Source of the DNA: an uncultured Oceanobacter sp.
Lineage (GTDB): Bacteria > Pseudomonadota > Gammaproteobacteria > Pseudomonadales > Oceanobacteraceae
Length of the DNA: 37,162 nucleotides
Reading direction: 5' to 3'
Assembly (NCBI GenBank): GCA_913061185.1
Contig: CAJXTI010000038.1
Coordinates: 1 to 37,162, forward strand
The notes below the pieces were generated by a model. The model was not told the DNA's origin, made no database searches, and was given only the letters and a program-made list of their open reading frames with translations. The number at the start of each line of letters is the position of its first letter. Positions within the stretch are counted from its first letter, which is position 1. Position numbers and translations under genes: made by a program. Shown piece after piece: positions 7,739 to 15,454 of the stretch.

Positions 7739-8272
7739 ATGATGAAGTTTATCAATCGTCTGGAAGATATCTTGATCGGCCTGTTGCTGGTCTCTATCAC
7801 CTTGCTGGTGTTTGCTGAAGTGGTTATGCGCTTTGGTTTTAATACCGGTATTCACTGGGCGCAAGAAGCGACGTTGCTAATGTCGGCCTGGATGGTGCTG
7901 CTGGGTGCTGCCTGGGCAGTACGGGAACGTTCCCATATTTGTGTTGATGCGCTGTTGGAACAATTGTCTGCCAATACCCGTAAATGGGTAGTGCTGTTCG
8001 CCATTGCGGTGGCGCTGGTTTACTGCGGTCTGTTTATCAAGAGCTCCTGGGTGTACGTCGCCAAATTACACATGATTGATATTGAGCTGGAAGATATTCC
8101 TATTCCCAAGTGGACGGTGGTATCCGGCTTGTTGGTTGGTTTCGGCTCACTGACCCTGCGGCTGATTGAACTGGCGGTGGCGGTCTGGAAAGGCGAGGCC
8201 AACGGTTTTCATGAACATCGGGAATCGCTGCTGCACGATGATGGCTGCGATGAAGCCGGGGAGAAAGTGTAA
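7739..8272 (+). CDS. dctQ: TRAP transporter small membrane subunit DctQ
   Basis: A 177-residue inner-membrane protein with four predicted membrane segments, near residues 12-33 (ILIGLLLVSITLLVFAEVVM), 45-65, 85-105 and 123-146. It carries the family signature RFGFNTGIHWAQEATLLMSAWMVLLGAA in segments 1-2, ending AVRERSHICVD. DctQ pairs with DctM to form the sodium-driven dicarboxylate importer that receives substrate from DctP. AAGGAG lies seven bases before the ATG at 7739; the ATG at 7742 is an equal alternative. The stop overlaps the dctM start, so the two are translationally coupled. The hydrophilic tail is slightly longer than usual. Confidence 0.92.
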   Translation: MMKFINRLEDILIGLLLVSITLLVFAEVVMRFGFNTGIHWAQEATLLMSAWMVLLGAAWAVRERSHICVDALLEQLSANTRKWVVLFAIAVALVYCGLFIKSSWVYVAKLHMIDIELEDIPIPKWTVVSGLLVGFGSLTLRLIELAVAVWKGEANGFHEHRESLLHDDGCDEAGEKV

Positions 8273-9660
8273 TGGTGGCGTTAACGCTGTTCCTGTTGCT
8301 ATTTGTCTGTATGGCGCTGGGGTTACCGATTGCGGTGGCGCTGGGTTTCTCATCAATGACTGCGATTCTGTTTTTCACCAATGACTCCATGGCGTCGATT
8401 GCGCTGAAGCTGTTTGAGTCGGTGTCAGAACATTACACCCTGCTGGCGATTCCGTTTTTTATCTTGTCGTCATCGTTTTTGTCGTCGGGCGGTGTTGCTC
8501 GCCGTTTGATTGATTTTGCGACGGCATCGATTGGCCATGTGCGTGGCGGATTGGCGATGGCCTCGGTTTTGGCTTGTATGCTGTTTGCGGCGGTGTCTGG
8601 TTCGTCTCCGGCAACAGTGGCAGCGGTGGGCTCGATTGTGCTGGTCGGTATGGTGCGGGCCGGTTATCCGTTGTCGTTTGCTGCCGGTGCCATTTCCACG
8701 GCGGGGACGCTGGGTATTCTGATTCCGCCGTCCATCGTCATGCTGGTGTATTCAGCGGCGACCGAGGTGTCGGCGTCTCGTATGTTTATGGCCGGGTTTG
8801 TGCCAGGCATTCTGATTGGTCTGATTCTGATGGTGACTATTTATATTGTTGCCCGGCGCAAGAATTTGCCCGCCGAGCCATTCGCCGGATTCCGTACCAT
8901 TCTGAAATCGGCCTGGAGCGCGTCCGGTGGCCTGATGCTGATTATTCTGGTGTTGGGGTCGATTTATGCGGGTGTGGCGTCACCGACAGAAGCGGCGGCA
9001 GTCGCGGCGGTATACGGTTTTCTGGTGGCAATCTGGGGCTATCGTGATATCGGTCCGTTAAAAGATCAGCCCTGGCACCGCGAAGGTGAAAACACCCTGA
9101 CCATGCTGGCGCGTAATATTGTGCTGTTGCCAGTGGGCATCGTACGGTCGGTATATCACCCGGAAATTGGTGGCATTGTCCGCGATGCGGCACGGGTTTC
9201 GATTACCTTGTTGTTTATTATTGCCAACGCGATGTTGTTTGCTCATGTGTTGACGTCTGAGCAGATTCCACATCATTTGGCTGCCACGATTACGGAATGG
9301 GGTCTGCCAGCCTGGGGTTTCCTGATTGTGATGAACATCTTGTTGCTGATGGCGGGTAACTTTATGGAGCCGTCTGCCATTCTGTTGATCATGGCACCGA
9401 TTCTTTTGCCGATTGCGCTGCAACTGGGGATTGATCCCGTTCACCTCGGCATCATCATGGTGGTGAATATGGAGCTGGGGATGCTGACGCCGCCGGTGGG
9501 GTTGAATCTGTTTGTTACGGCGGGGATTACGGGTAAGTCGATTGGTTGGGCAATCAAGGCCTGTGCGCCCTGGCTGCTGCTGATGCTGGTTTGTCTGATC
9601 GCGATTACCTTTATTCCGGAAATCAGCCTGTGGTTGCCCAACTACCTGGATGGCCGATAA
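8272..9660 (+). CDS. dctM: TRAP transporter large permease subunit DctM
   Basis: A 462-residue, strongly hydrophobic permease with about 12 membrane segments, the transport subunit of the DctPQM system. Family hallmarks visible are the N-terminal GLPIAVALG, the loop VSGSSPATVAAVGSI, STAGTLGILIPPSI and GVASPTEAAAVAA in the first half, and GNFMEPSAILLIMAPILLPI and GMLTPPVGLNLFV in the second. A hydrophilic insert of about 40 residues (near 262-303, KDQPWHREGENTLT and neighbours) makes it longer than the roughly 425-residue norm. Such inserts occur in some gammaproteobacterial DctM proteins. It overlaps dctQ and is followed by a strong terminator, closing the dctQM operon. Confidence 0.94.
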   Translation: MVALTLFLLLFVCMALGLPIAVALGFSSMTAILFFTNDSMASIALKLFESVSEHYTLLAIPFFILSSSFLSSGGVARRLIDFATASIGHVRGGLAMASVLACMLFAAVSGSSPATVAAVGSIVLVGMVRAGYPLSFAAGAISTAGTLGILIPPSIVMLVYSAATEVSASRMFMAGFVPGILIGLILMVTIYIVARRKNLPAEPFAGFRTILKSAWSASGGLMLIILVLGSIYAGVASPTEAAAVAAVYGFLVAIWGYRDIGPLKDQPWHREGENTLTMLARNIVLLPVGIVRSVYHPEIGGIVRDAARVSITLLFIIANAMLFAHVLTSEQIPHHLAATITEWGLPAWGFLIVMNILLLMAGNFMEPSAILLIMAPILLPIALQLGIDPVHLGIIMVVNMELGMLTPPVGLNLFVTAGITGKSIGWAIKACAPWLLLMLVCLIAITFIPEISLWLPNYLDGR

Positions 9661-9703
9661 CCCTTTATTGGCTGTGATTTTCGCTTTTGCAACAACGACC
9701 TTT

Positions 9704-9726
9704 GCCCGGCTTTGCCGGGCTTTTTT
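9704..9726 (+). terminator. Rho-independent terminator after dctM
   Basis: A 7-bp stem, GCCCGGC (9704-9710) with GCCGGGC (9714-9720), a TTT loop and six T at 9721-9726, 43 bases after the dctM stop. Confidence 0.92.
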
Positions 9727-10021
9727 AATGGTGCGACAGGGTCGAAAGTGAGTCAGCGTGACGAAGGCGGCTTGTTGGCCGATAGGTATCGCTGAGGCAG
9801 TGGCTGGAAGAATGGCTGGAAGAAATGGTTTGAAGGCGTGATATGGCTGTCTGCGATGACAGACCTGAAAATCTCTCAGGTTGTATGGCAGCCAAGCCAG
9901 GTTATGGTAATGTGCGCCCGATTGGAATCTTGCGCCGGGATGCGGTTACATTGTCCGGTGATGAGCTATGGGCCTGAAGATCCGGTATGAATATCTGGAA
10001 TAAGACAATGGAGTTAACAAG
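9727..10021. other. Upstream region of yqhA with two tandem hairpins
   Basis: No gene is seen in 9727-10021. Two back-to-back hairpins occupy 9847-9881: CTGTC/GACAG (9847-9851 with 9858-9862) and ACCTGA/TCAGGT (9863-9868 with 9876-9881). No T-run follows, so they are not obvious terminators. No promoter stands out. Confidence 0.4.
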
Positions 10022-10519
10022 GTGATTGAGCAGATGTTTGAACGGTTGGTGTATGCGTCGCGCTGGATTTTGGCGCCTATTTATCTGGGCCTGAGTCTGG
10101 CTCTGGTGGCGCTGGGTATCAAGTTCTTTGGCGAGCTTGTGCACCTGCTGCCGCATATTCTTGACGTCAGTGAAACCGATATGGTGCTGGTTGTTTTGTC
10201 GCTGATCGATATGGCGCTGGTGGGTGGGCTGATTGTGATGGTGATGTTTTCCGGTTACGAAAATTTTGTCTCGCGGATGGATTTGGGAGAAAACACCGAA
10301 AAGCTCGATTGGCTGGGCAAAATGGATACCGGCTCACTAAAAAACAAGGTGGCGGCATCGATCGTGGCTATTTCGTCAATCCATCTGCTCAAAGTGTTTA
10401 TGAATGCCGACAATATCAGTAACGACAAATTGCTCTGGTATGTGGTGATTCATCTGACCTTTGTGTTGTCGGCTGTTGCGATGGGGTTGTTGGACAAGGT
10501 TACTCGCAAGGCTCATTAA
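10022..10519 (+). CDS. yqhA: YqhA (UPF0114) inner-membrane protein
   Basis: This 165-residue membrane protein is nearly collinear with E. coli Yqh[21 protein letters not shown], then the central [20 protein letters not shown] and the C-terminal [20 protein letters not shown] are the conserved blocks. Four membrane segments are predicted. The function is unknown. The start is GTG 10022, with GGAG nine bases upstream and a family-like N-terminus ([15 protein letters not shown]). It lies 85 bp before the marC-family gene on the same strand and could share its transcript. Confidence 0.93.
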   Translation: MIEQMFERLVYASRWILAPIYLGLSLALVALGIKFFGELVHLLPHILDVSETDMVLVVLSLIDMALVGGLIVMVMFSGYENFVSRMDLGENTEKLDWLGKMDTGSLKNKVAASIVAISSIHLLKVFMNADNISNDKLLWYVVIHLTFVLSAVAMGLLDKVTRKAH

Positions 10520-10604
10520 CAAGCGCCGGAAGCGCCAGTTTTTGCTGTTGCCCTGTTGCGGCTTTCTGTGGTCTTGACACCCCCTATACGTTTTCTGGAA
10601 TTTT

Positions 10605-11231
10605 ATGAACGAGTGGATCAAGCAGTTCGTATTTTTATGGGCGGTAATCGACCCTATTGGCACCATTCCGGTGTTTCTTGCCGTCACGGCATCACTGAAA
10701 GATCCGGTGATGATTCGGCGTATCGCCTATAAAGCAACTGCAATTGCAGCGCTGGTGTTATTGTTTTTTGTGCTGGTCGGTGAGTTGCTGCTGGACGCGA
10801 TGGGAATTCCGCTGGAGGCGTTCCAGATTTCTGGTGGTTTGGTGTTGTTCCTGTTTGCATTGACGATGATCTTTGGTGAAAGCAAACCGGAAGAAGAAAT
10901 CGGTATGGTGGCTAGAGGTATGCAAACGGCGGTTTTTCCGTTGGCGATTCCTTCCATTGCGTCGCCGGGGGCGATGATGGCAGCGGTATTGCTAACCGAT
11001 AATCACCGTTTTTCCATCATTCATCAGGCGGCGACCAGTCTGGTGATTCTGTCTGTGTTAGTGGTGACGCTGGTGTTTATGTTACTTGCCAGCCGGATTC
11101 AGAAAGTGATTGGCGAAGGCGGTGCCAGTGTGATCAGTCGGGTAATGGGGCTGATTCTCGCTGCGGTAGCGGTTAACTCTGTACTAACGGGCATTCAGAT
11201 CTATTTTGGTCTTGGTAATGTCGTGCCCTGA
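10605..11231 (+). CDS. MarC-family integral membrane protein
   Basis: A 208-residue protein with six predicted membrane segments and the MarC family blocks: VIDPIGTIPVFLAVTA at the N-terminus, FQISGGLVLFLFALTMIFG in the third segment, and FPLAIPSIASPGAMMAAVLL in the centre. Members include E. coli MarC, YchE and YhgN. No transport substrate is established; MarC itself was once linked to antibiotic resistance, but this is not supported. CTGGA lies about eight bases before the ATG. There is no terminator between this gene and the convergent small gene 21 bp downstream. Confidence 0.9.
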   Translation: MNEWIKQFVFLWAVIDPIGTIPVFLAVTASLKDPVMIRRIAYKATAIAALVLLFFVLVGELLLDAMGIPLEAFQISGGLVLFLFALTMIFGESKPEEEIGMVARGMQTAVFPLAIPSIASPGAMMAAVLLTDNHRFSIIHQAATSLVILSVLVVTLVFMLLASRIQKVIGEGGASVISRVMGLILAAVAVNSVLTGIQIYFGLGNVVP

Positions 11232-11252
11232 TAGAGAGGTTGCTGATACAGA

Positions 11253-11462
11253 TCAGCCCTGATGAATATAGGGTTCAATGGCTGCCGGATCGGCGAGATG
11301 ATCGAGATCCGGTGTGCGTTCAGCGCGCAGGGCAACCCAGGCGGCTACGTCTTCACGCCATTCCTCCATGGGCCTCAAGCGGGGCGCTGCCAGCAGTTTG
11401 GCCTCGGTTCCCTTGTTGGTAAAAACCAGAATGTGCTCAACTTTGTAGGCTTGCAGGCTCAT
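11253..11462 (-). CDS. Small conserved-looking protein downstream of the COG3146 gene
   Basis: A 69-residue soluble protein that I do not recognise (begins MSLQAYKVEHILVFTNKG, then EAKLLAAPRLRPMEEW and charged helices ending IEPYIHQG). It has no signal peptide or membrane segment and looks like a real globular sequence. It starts 18 bp after the stop of the larger gene upstream on the same strand, so the two are probably one operon. The ribosome site is weak, and translational coupling would explain that. Reality of the gene is likely but not proven; a homology search would settle it. Confidence 0.6.
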   Translation of the reverse strand: MSLQAYKVEHILVFTNKGTEAKLLAAPRLRPMEEWREDVAAWVALRAERTPDLDHLADPAAIEPYIHQG

Positions 11463-11480
11463 GGCGGGTAGTGCTCGTTG

Positions 11481-12680
11481 TCAGGGCTGTGGCAGGGGCG
11501 CGGAAGTGTGCGGTGTTGCGGGCAGATCGTCAAAGGCATTTTCCCGGAACGGCAGTAACGTTGCCGCTTGCTGCTGGTAGTTCAATATCTGGGGTATTTC
11601 CTGTTCGATAAAGTCGGCGACGGCGGCCTGGAAATCCGGGTGTTGCAACTGGTGGATGCTGGAGGTGATGACCGGTTCAAAACCGCGACTGATCTTGTGT
11701 TCGCCCTGGGTGCCTGGATCAAAATGATCCAGCCCATGCTCGAGGCAAAACTCGATTCCCTGATAGTAGCAGGCCTCAAAGTGGAGGCCGTCTACTTCTT
11801 CCTTGCAACCCCAATAACGGCCGTACAGGGTATGGTCATCAAAAAAGTACAGGGCGCTGGCCAGGTGTTGTTCGTTGTGGCTGGCCTCGACCAGCATCAT
11901 TTGCTGGTTCATCGTCGCCGCCAGCTGCAAGAAGAAGGTGTTGTTCAGATAGCCTTGTTGTCCGCGTTTCAGGTAGGTCAGTTGGTAGCACTGATAAAAC
12001 CGTTTTATAACGTCGGCTGTCAGCTGTTCTCCTGTCAGGCGGCGAATATGGATGTTCATATCCCGCACGCGCTGCCGTTCTTTGCGCACGCTTTTGCGTT
12101 TGCGGCTGGTGAAAAATTCCAGAAAGTGCTCAAAACTGGTGTAGTTGCGATTAAACCAGTGAAATTGGCAGGCATGCCTCAGCAGGTATCCCTGTTGTTC
12201 GGTTAATGTTTTCAGCTCGGCAAGATCGTTGCTGTTGGGGAAGTTCAGGTGCCAGCCGGAAGCTTGTTGATCGCGACAGTGTTGCTGCAGGGCTTCGATG
12301 GCGTCTTGCCAGGGTGCCGGGTTTGTAGCGTGATAGAGCAGGCGTGGGCCGGTAGCTGGTGTAAACGGCGCGGCGCACAAGAGTTTGGGATAATAACGGA
12401 AACCATGACGTTGGTAGGCGTCGGCCCAGCCCCAGTCAAAGACATACTCACCATAGCTGTGATGTTTGCGGAACAACGGCAGAATCCAGTCCGGGCGGTT
12501 GCTGGCGTCCCGGTGTAGCAGGTATTCAGGATGCCAGCCAGAGTCGCCGCCCATGCAGCCACTGTCTTCGAGCGCTTGCAGAAACGGGTAGCTCAGAAAC
12601 GGGTAGCGCTCTGGCAGCAGGGTTTGCCAGTCCTGTTCTGCGATGTCGGCTATCTGCGTTATAACCTGAAATGTCGCCAT
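11481..12680 (-). CDS. COG3146/DUF482 GNAT-fold acyltransferase-like protein
   Basis: A 399-residue cytoplasmic protein of the COG3146 family, which is related in fold to FemAB/GNAT peptidyl- and acetyltransferases and is often labelled 'predicted N-acyltransferase'. Visible blocks are PFLSYPFLQALEDSGCMGGDSGW at the N-terminus, the central FTSRKRKSVRKERQRV (basic and highly conserved), YLNNTFFLQLA, LYGRYWGCKEEVDGLHFEACYYQ and the C-terminal DPGTQGEHKISRGFEP. Its acceptor and biological role are not established. The family's strong link to any pathway is unknown to me. It begins at 12680, immediately downstream of the MITE-bearing intergenic region (read on its own strand), and is followed by the small 69-residue gene. 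Confidence 0.88.
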   Translation of the reverse strand: MATFQVITQIADIAEQDWQTLLPERYPFLSYPFLQALEDSGCMGGDSGWHPEYLLHRDASNRPDWILPLFRKHHSYGEYVFDWGWADAYQRHGFRYYPKLLCAAPFTPATGPRLLYHATNPAPWQDAIEALQQHCRDQQASGWHLNFPNSNDLAELKTLTEQQGYLLRHACQFHWFNRNYTSFEHFLEFFTSRKRKSVRKERQRVRDMNIHIRRLTGEQLTADVIKRFYQCYQLTYLKRGQQGYLNNTFFLQLAATMNQQMMLVEASHNEQHLASALYFFDDHTLYGRYWGCKEEVDGLHFEACYYQGIEFCLEHGLDHFDPGTQGEHKISRGFEPVITSSIHQLQHPDFQAAVADFIEQEIPQILNYQQQAATLLPFRENAFDDLPATPHTSAPLPQP

Positions 12681-12786
12681 AAATCAGTGACCTGAATGTG
12701 GAGTTTGCCTACTATGAGGGTAAATCGTATGAAGATAAACGTTTGCCCTGTAAGCATGCAAACCGGCAGCACGGGCATATTGTTCG

Positions 12787-12957
12787 CTAGCAGCCTGTCG
12801 GACTTAGGCATTCGTCGCGAGGGAAAGACTGGTTTGAGCGATTTTTGCGCAAATTTGAGGCGAATAGTGGTTCTATTTATTAACCAGAATTTGCTCAAAA
12901 AAGAGCCAGATTCAGCTTTTCCGCAGTAGAGCAGCCCTAAGCCCGACAGACTCTTAG
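12787..12957. mobile_element. MITE-like element with 22-bp terminal inverted repeats
   Basis: The left end, CTAGCAGCCTGTCGGACTTA (12787-12806 and continuing GG to 12808), matches the reverse complement of 12936-12957 at 18 of 22 positions, including an uninterrupted CTGTCGG. The 171-bp unit has no credible coding frame and a T-rich, internally symmetrical core, as expected of a non-autonomous element mobilised in trans or an IS remnant. The parent transposase is not in the window. No clear target duplication is visible. Confidence 0.6.
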
Positions 12958-13292
12958 GAGGCGTTATCACTGATTAAACCGAGCCTGCTGAGAGCCCGTT
13001 GGTTTCAGAACAAGGCATGAGAAACGCGGTTTGGCGAGTTAAACAAGTGACGAATAACGCAGTGCTGGAAGTCACTGGCCTCAGCCCGAAGGGTCAGGGT
13101 CAACATCCGGCCATGCGGTGTTATTGGACTTGAAAAGGACTCTCTCTGCGTCCAATGCCTTGCCTGACGGGATTTATCCTCCTGACAGGCCGTGCCAAAT
13201 AATTGAGAACGCCCGCTGGTGCTGACACATGTCCAGATGGGTGCTGATCGAATAAGAGTAAGATGCATCCGTCTGTGACCAAGGAGAGTATT
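12958..13292. other. Intergenic stretch upstream of the HIT gene, no gene seen
   Basis: Neither strand has a convincing gene. A minus-strand open frame at 13005-13436 runs into the HIT gene and has no family-like sequence. The style of the sequence suggests an old repeat or IS remnant adjoining the MITE-like element, but I cannot name one. The last 15 bases carry the AAGGAG of the HIT gene. Confidence 0.35.
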
Positions 13293-13751
13293 ATGTTTTC
13301 CCTCGATAGCCGACTTCAAGCCGACACGGTATTTGTCGGGCGCTTGCCATTGTGTCAGGTGCTGCTGATGAACGACAGCCGTTACCCCTGGGTGATTCTG
13401 GTGCCCCTGCGCAAAGATGCCAGAGAGTATTTTCATTTGTCAGTCGCAGATCAGACCCAGATGATGCTGGAATCTGCCTGGGTCGCGGAAAAGCTGGCCG
13501 ATCATTACTCCGCCAAATCGATGAATGTGGCTGCGTTGGGTAATGTGGTGCCGCAATTACATGTTCATCATGTGGTTCGCAAGGAAGGGGATCCGGCCTG
13601 GCCTGGCCCGGTTTGGGGTCATAGCCCGGCGGTTCCTTATGATGTCGATGCGCTGGAGCAACGGGTACACGAATTGAAGGGTTTGTTATCCAGCCATTTT
13701 ATCGAAGACATGGATGGCGACGATGATATTGAAAACAACATCTACTGGTAA
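13293..13751 (+). CDS. HIT-family nucleotide-binding protein
   Basis: A 152-residue histidine-triad protein, a small cytoplasmic nucleotide hydrolase or transferase. The signature NVVPQLHVHHVVR (residues 84-96) carries the triad histidines in an HxHH arrangement, followed by DPAWPGPVWG, which is typical of one proteobacterial HIT subgroup. The N-terminus (FSLDSRLQADTVFVGRLPLC) and PWVILVPLRKDAREYF are the usual beta-strands. The ATG at 13293 is chosen for AAGGAG seven bases upstream; an in-frame ATG at 13263 lacks a site. The acidic tail (EDMDGDDDIENN) is unremarkable. It precedes the metallo-hydrolase gene by 12 bp, so they are likely co-transcribed. The substrate is unknown (diadenosine polyphosphates or AMP derivatives in relatives). 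Confidence 0.88.
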   Translation: MFSLDSRLQADTVFVGRLPLCQVLLMNDSRYPWVILVPLRKDAREYFHLSVADQTQMMLESAWVAEKLADHYSAKSMNVAALGNVVPQLHVHHVVRKEGDPAWPGPVWGHSPAVPYDVDALEQRVHELKGLLSSHFIEDMDGDDDIENNIYW

Positions 13752-13763
13752 GGGAGCGCTTTT

Positions 13764-14558
13764 ATGATCGTGCTGCGACGTTACATGAATAACAATCTGC
13801 GTAATTTCAATTATCTGATTGGGTGCGAAGAGAGCCGTCAGGCGATTGCGGTGGATCCGCTCGGTGCCGATGAGATGCTCGCTCTGGCAGAAGAACAGGG
13901 CTATGAGATCAAACTGATCCTCAACACCCATGAACACCATGATCACATCGATGGTAATCCTCGTGTACAGGAAGTGACGGGTGCTGATATCTGGGCGCAT
14001 AAAAACGCTGCTGAGCGTATTCCGAATGTTGCCCGTGGTTTGGTAGCCGGTGATGTGGTTGAGCTGGGGACTATTCGATTGACGGTGTTGTATACACCGG
14101 GTCACACCATGGCGCACTTATGCCTGTTAAGTGAAGACGGTGGCCCGGATGGCCAGCCGGTGCTGTTTTCTGGCGACACCCTGTTTAACGCCTGTGCTGG
14201 TAACTGCCGTAACGGTGGTGATCCGGATACCCTGTACGATACTTTTGTAGCGCAATTTCAGCCGCTGCCAGACGATACCCTGATGCACCCTGGCCATGAT
14301 TATATGAAAAACAATCTCAGCTTTGCGCTCACTCGCGAGCCTGGCAACGACATGATCCAGTACTGGCTGGATCAGGTGTCGGCGTTTGACGCGGATGAGA
14401 TGCCGGTGATGACGCTGGGGCAAGAGCGTACCTACAACCCGTTCTTGCGCTTGCACCAGCCACTGATTCGAGAGCGCCTGAAAGACGCGTTTCCGGCGTT
14501 GGGTGACGGTGATCGTGATGTCTTCAAGGCGCTGCGGACGTTGCGTGATCAGTGGTAG
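13764..14558 (+). CDS. Hydroxyacylglutathione hydrolase-like metallo-beta-lactamase-fold protein
   Basis: A 264-residue dinuclear-zinc hydrolase. Metal-binding motifs are intact: THEHHDH (residues 55-61), His114 in TPGHTMAHL, Asp138 in FSGDTLF and His178 in HPGHDYMKNNL. The last motif, the length and the C-terminal helical domain (NPFLRLHQPLIRERL) match glyoxalase II (GloB), which hydrolyses S-D-lactoylglutathione to lactate and glutathione. It differs from canonical GloB in having CAGNCRNGGDP after the Asp motif and HPGHDY rather than CGHEYT, so a related thioester hydrolase is possible. It follows the HIT gene by 12 bp and converges on the uracil-DNA-glycosylase-family gene with a 16-bp gap. 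Confidence 0.85.
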   Translation: MIVLRRYMNNNLRNFNYLIGCEESRQAIAVDPLGADEMLALAEEQGYEIKLILNTHEHHDHIDGNPRVQEVTGADIWAHKNAAERIPNVARGLVAGDVVELGTIRLTVLYTPGHTMAHLCLLSEDGGPDGQPVLFSGDTLFNACAGNCRNGGDPDTLYDTFVAQFQPLPDDTLMHPGHDYMKNNLSFALTREPGNDMIQYWLDQVSAFDADEMPVMTLGQERTYNPFLRLHQPLIRERLKDAFPALGDGDRDVFKALRTLRDQW

Positions 14559-14574
14559 TTTTGAAGCTGGTCGT

Positions 14575-15267
14575 TTATGTGGCCGTAGTCCGATGCAGTG
14601 GCTGGCTGCCATTAGCGGCGTTTATTGCATGCCGTAATGCTGGCACTACTTCTGCTTCAAACCAGGGGTTTTTCTTCAGCCAAAGCTGATTACGGGGTGA
14701 CGGGTGCGGTAGTACAAAAAACGGTTTTGGTACGTCTCGCCAGTGTCTGACCCGATCAGTCAGGGTCGGGTGCTGTTGCAGAAACTCCTTCGGCAAATAG
14801 TAGTTCTGGGCGTATTGACCGATCAGCAATATATGCTGCAGTTGTGGCAGCTGTCCCAGCAGCGCTGGATGCCACAAGGGTGCACACTCTGGCCTTGGCG
14901 GCAAATCACCACTTTTCCCCTTGCCGGGGTAGCACAACCCCATCGGAATAATGGCAATCTCGGCTTCGTTGTAGAACTGCTCTGGTGTCAGCTGTAACCA
15001 CTCACGCAGGCGCTTGCCACTGGCATCATCCCAGGGAATTCCGCTGGCCTGTACTTTGGTGCCCGGTGCCTGACCAATAATCAGCAACCGGGCACTGTGG
15101 CTGGCGCGAACAACGGGCCTGGGTGGAAAGGGCAGGCGTGCCGCACAACAAGTACATTGCCTGATGCGCTGCAAGAGCAGATCCAGCGAGTGTGTTTGCG
15201 ACACGGTGTCGGTGGTTATGGTGGTTGCCGTGTGGAGCGGTTGCTTTGAGTCTGTGGTGTTGGTCAT
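14575..15267 (-). CDS. Uracil-DNA glycosylase family protein
   Basis: A 230-residue protein of the UDG superfamily (COG1573 type). The uracil-pocket motif is IIGQAPGTKVQASGIPWDDA, with SGKRLREWL following, then IAIIPMGLCYPGKGKSGDLPP, and the C-terminal catalytic/intercalation motif VLPHPSPRNQLW. A cysteine pair (CTCCA) near residue 38 lies where family 4/5 enzymes have iron-sulfur ligands, but the remaining cysteines of that cluster are not evident. The protein probably acts on DNA bases in repair. Whether it is an active glycosylase is not shown. The first about 25 residues are Thr-rich and perhaps disordered. The start at 15267 has a poor ribosome site. Confidence 0.85.
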   Translation of the reverse strand: MTNTTDSKQPLHTATTITTDTVSQTHSLDLLLQRIRQCTCCAARLPFPPRPVVRASHSARLLIIGQAPGTKVQASGIPWDDASGKRLREWLQLTPEQFYNEAEIAIIPMGLCYPGKGKSGDLPPRPECAPLWHPALLGQLPQLQHILLIGQYAQNYYLPKEFLQQHPTLTDRVRHWRDVPKPFFVLPHPSPRNQLWLKKNPWFEAEVVPALRHAINAANGSQPLHRTTAT

Positions 15268-15347
15268 GTCGGTTTCTGTGTCGGCTCCTTACATGAATGA
15301 TCTCCTTACCATAGCCGTAGTATTTTGCGGTGAGCAAGAGGGTGGGA

Positions 15348-15376
15348 GTGTCGGCTGGTTTTAATTCCGCTATAAT
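15348..15376 (+). promoter_or_regulatory. Probable aspS promoter
   Basis: A perfect -10 TATAAT at 15371-15376 in a GC-flanked context, with only a weak -35 about 17 bases upstream. It predicts a leader of about 70 nt before aspS. Confidence 0.5.
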
Positions 15377-15454
15377 GCCTGCCTTTTAAAATTTGTACGT
15401 CGTTGATTCGATACGTCAGCGCCGTGACACTCACATGTTATGCAGGACCATACG

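Noticed and set aside
12696..12929. 77-codon open frame spanning the MITE-like element
   Set aside because: It runs across the terminal repeat and core, lacks a ribosome site and family resemblance.
13005..13436. 143-codon minus-strand frame upstream of the HIT gene
   Set aside because: It overlaps the HIT gene's 5' end in antisense and reads like translated non-coding repeat DNA.
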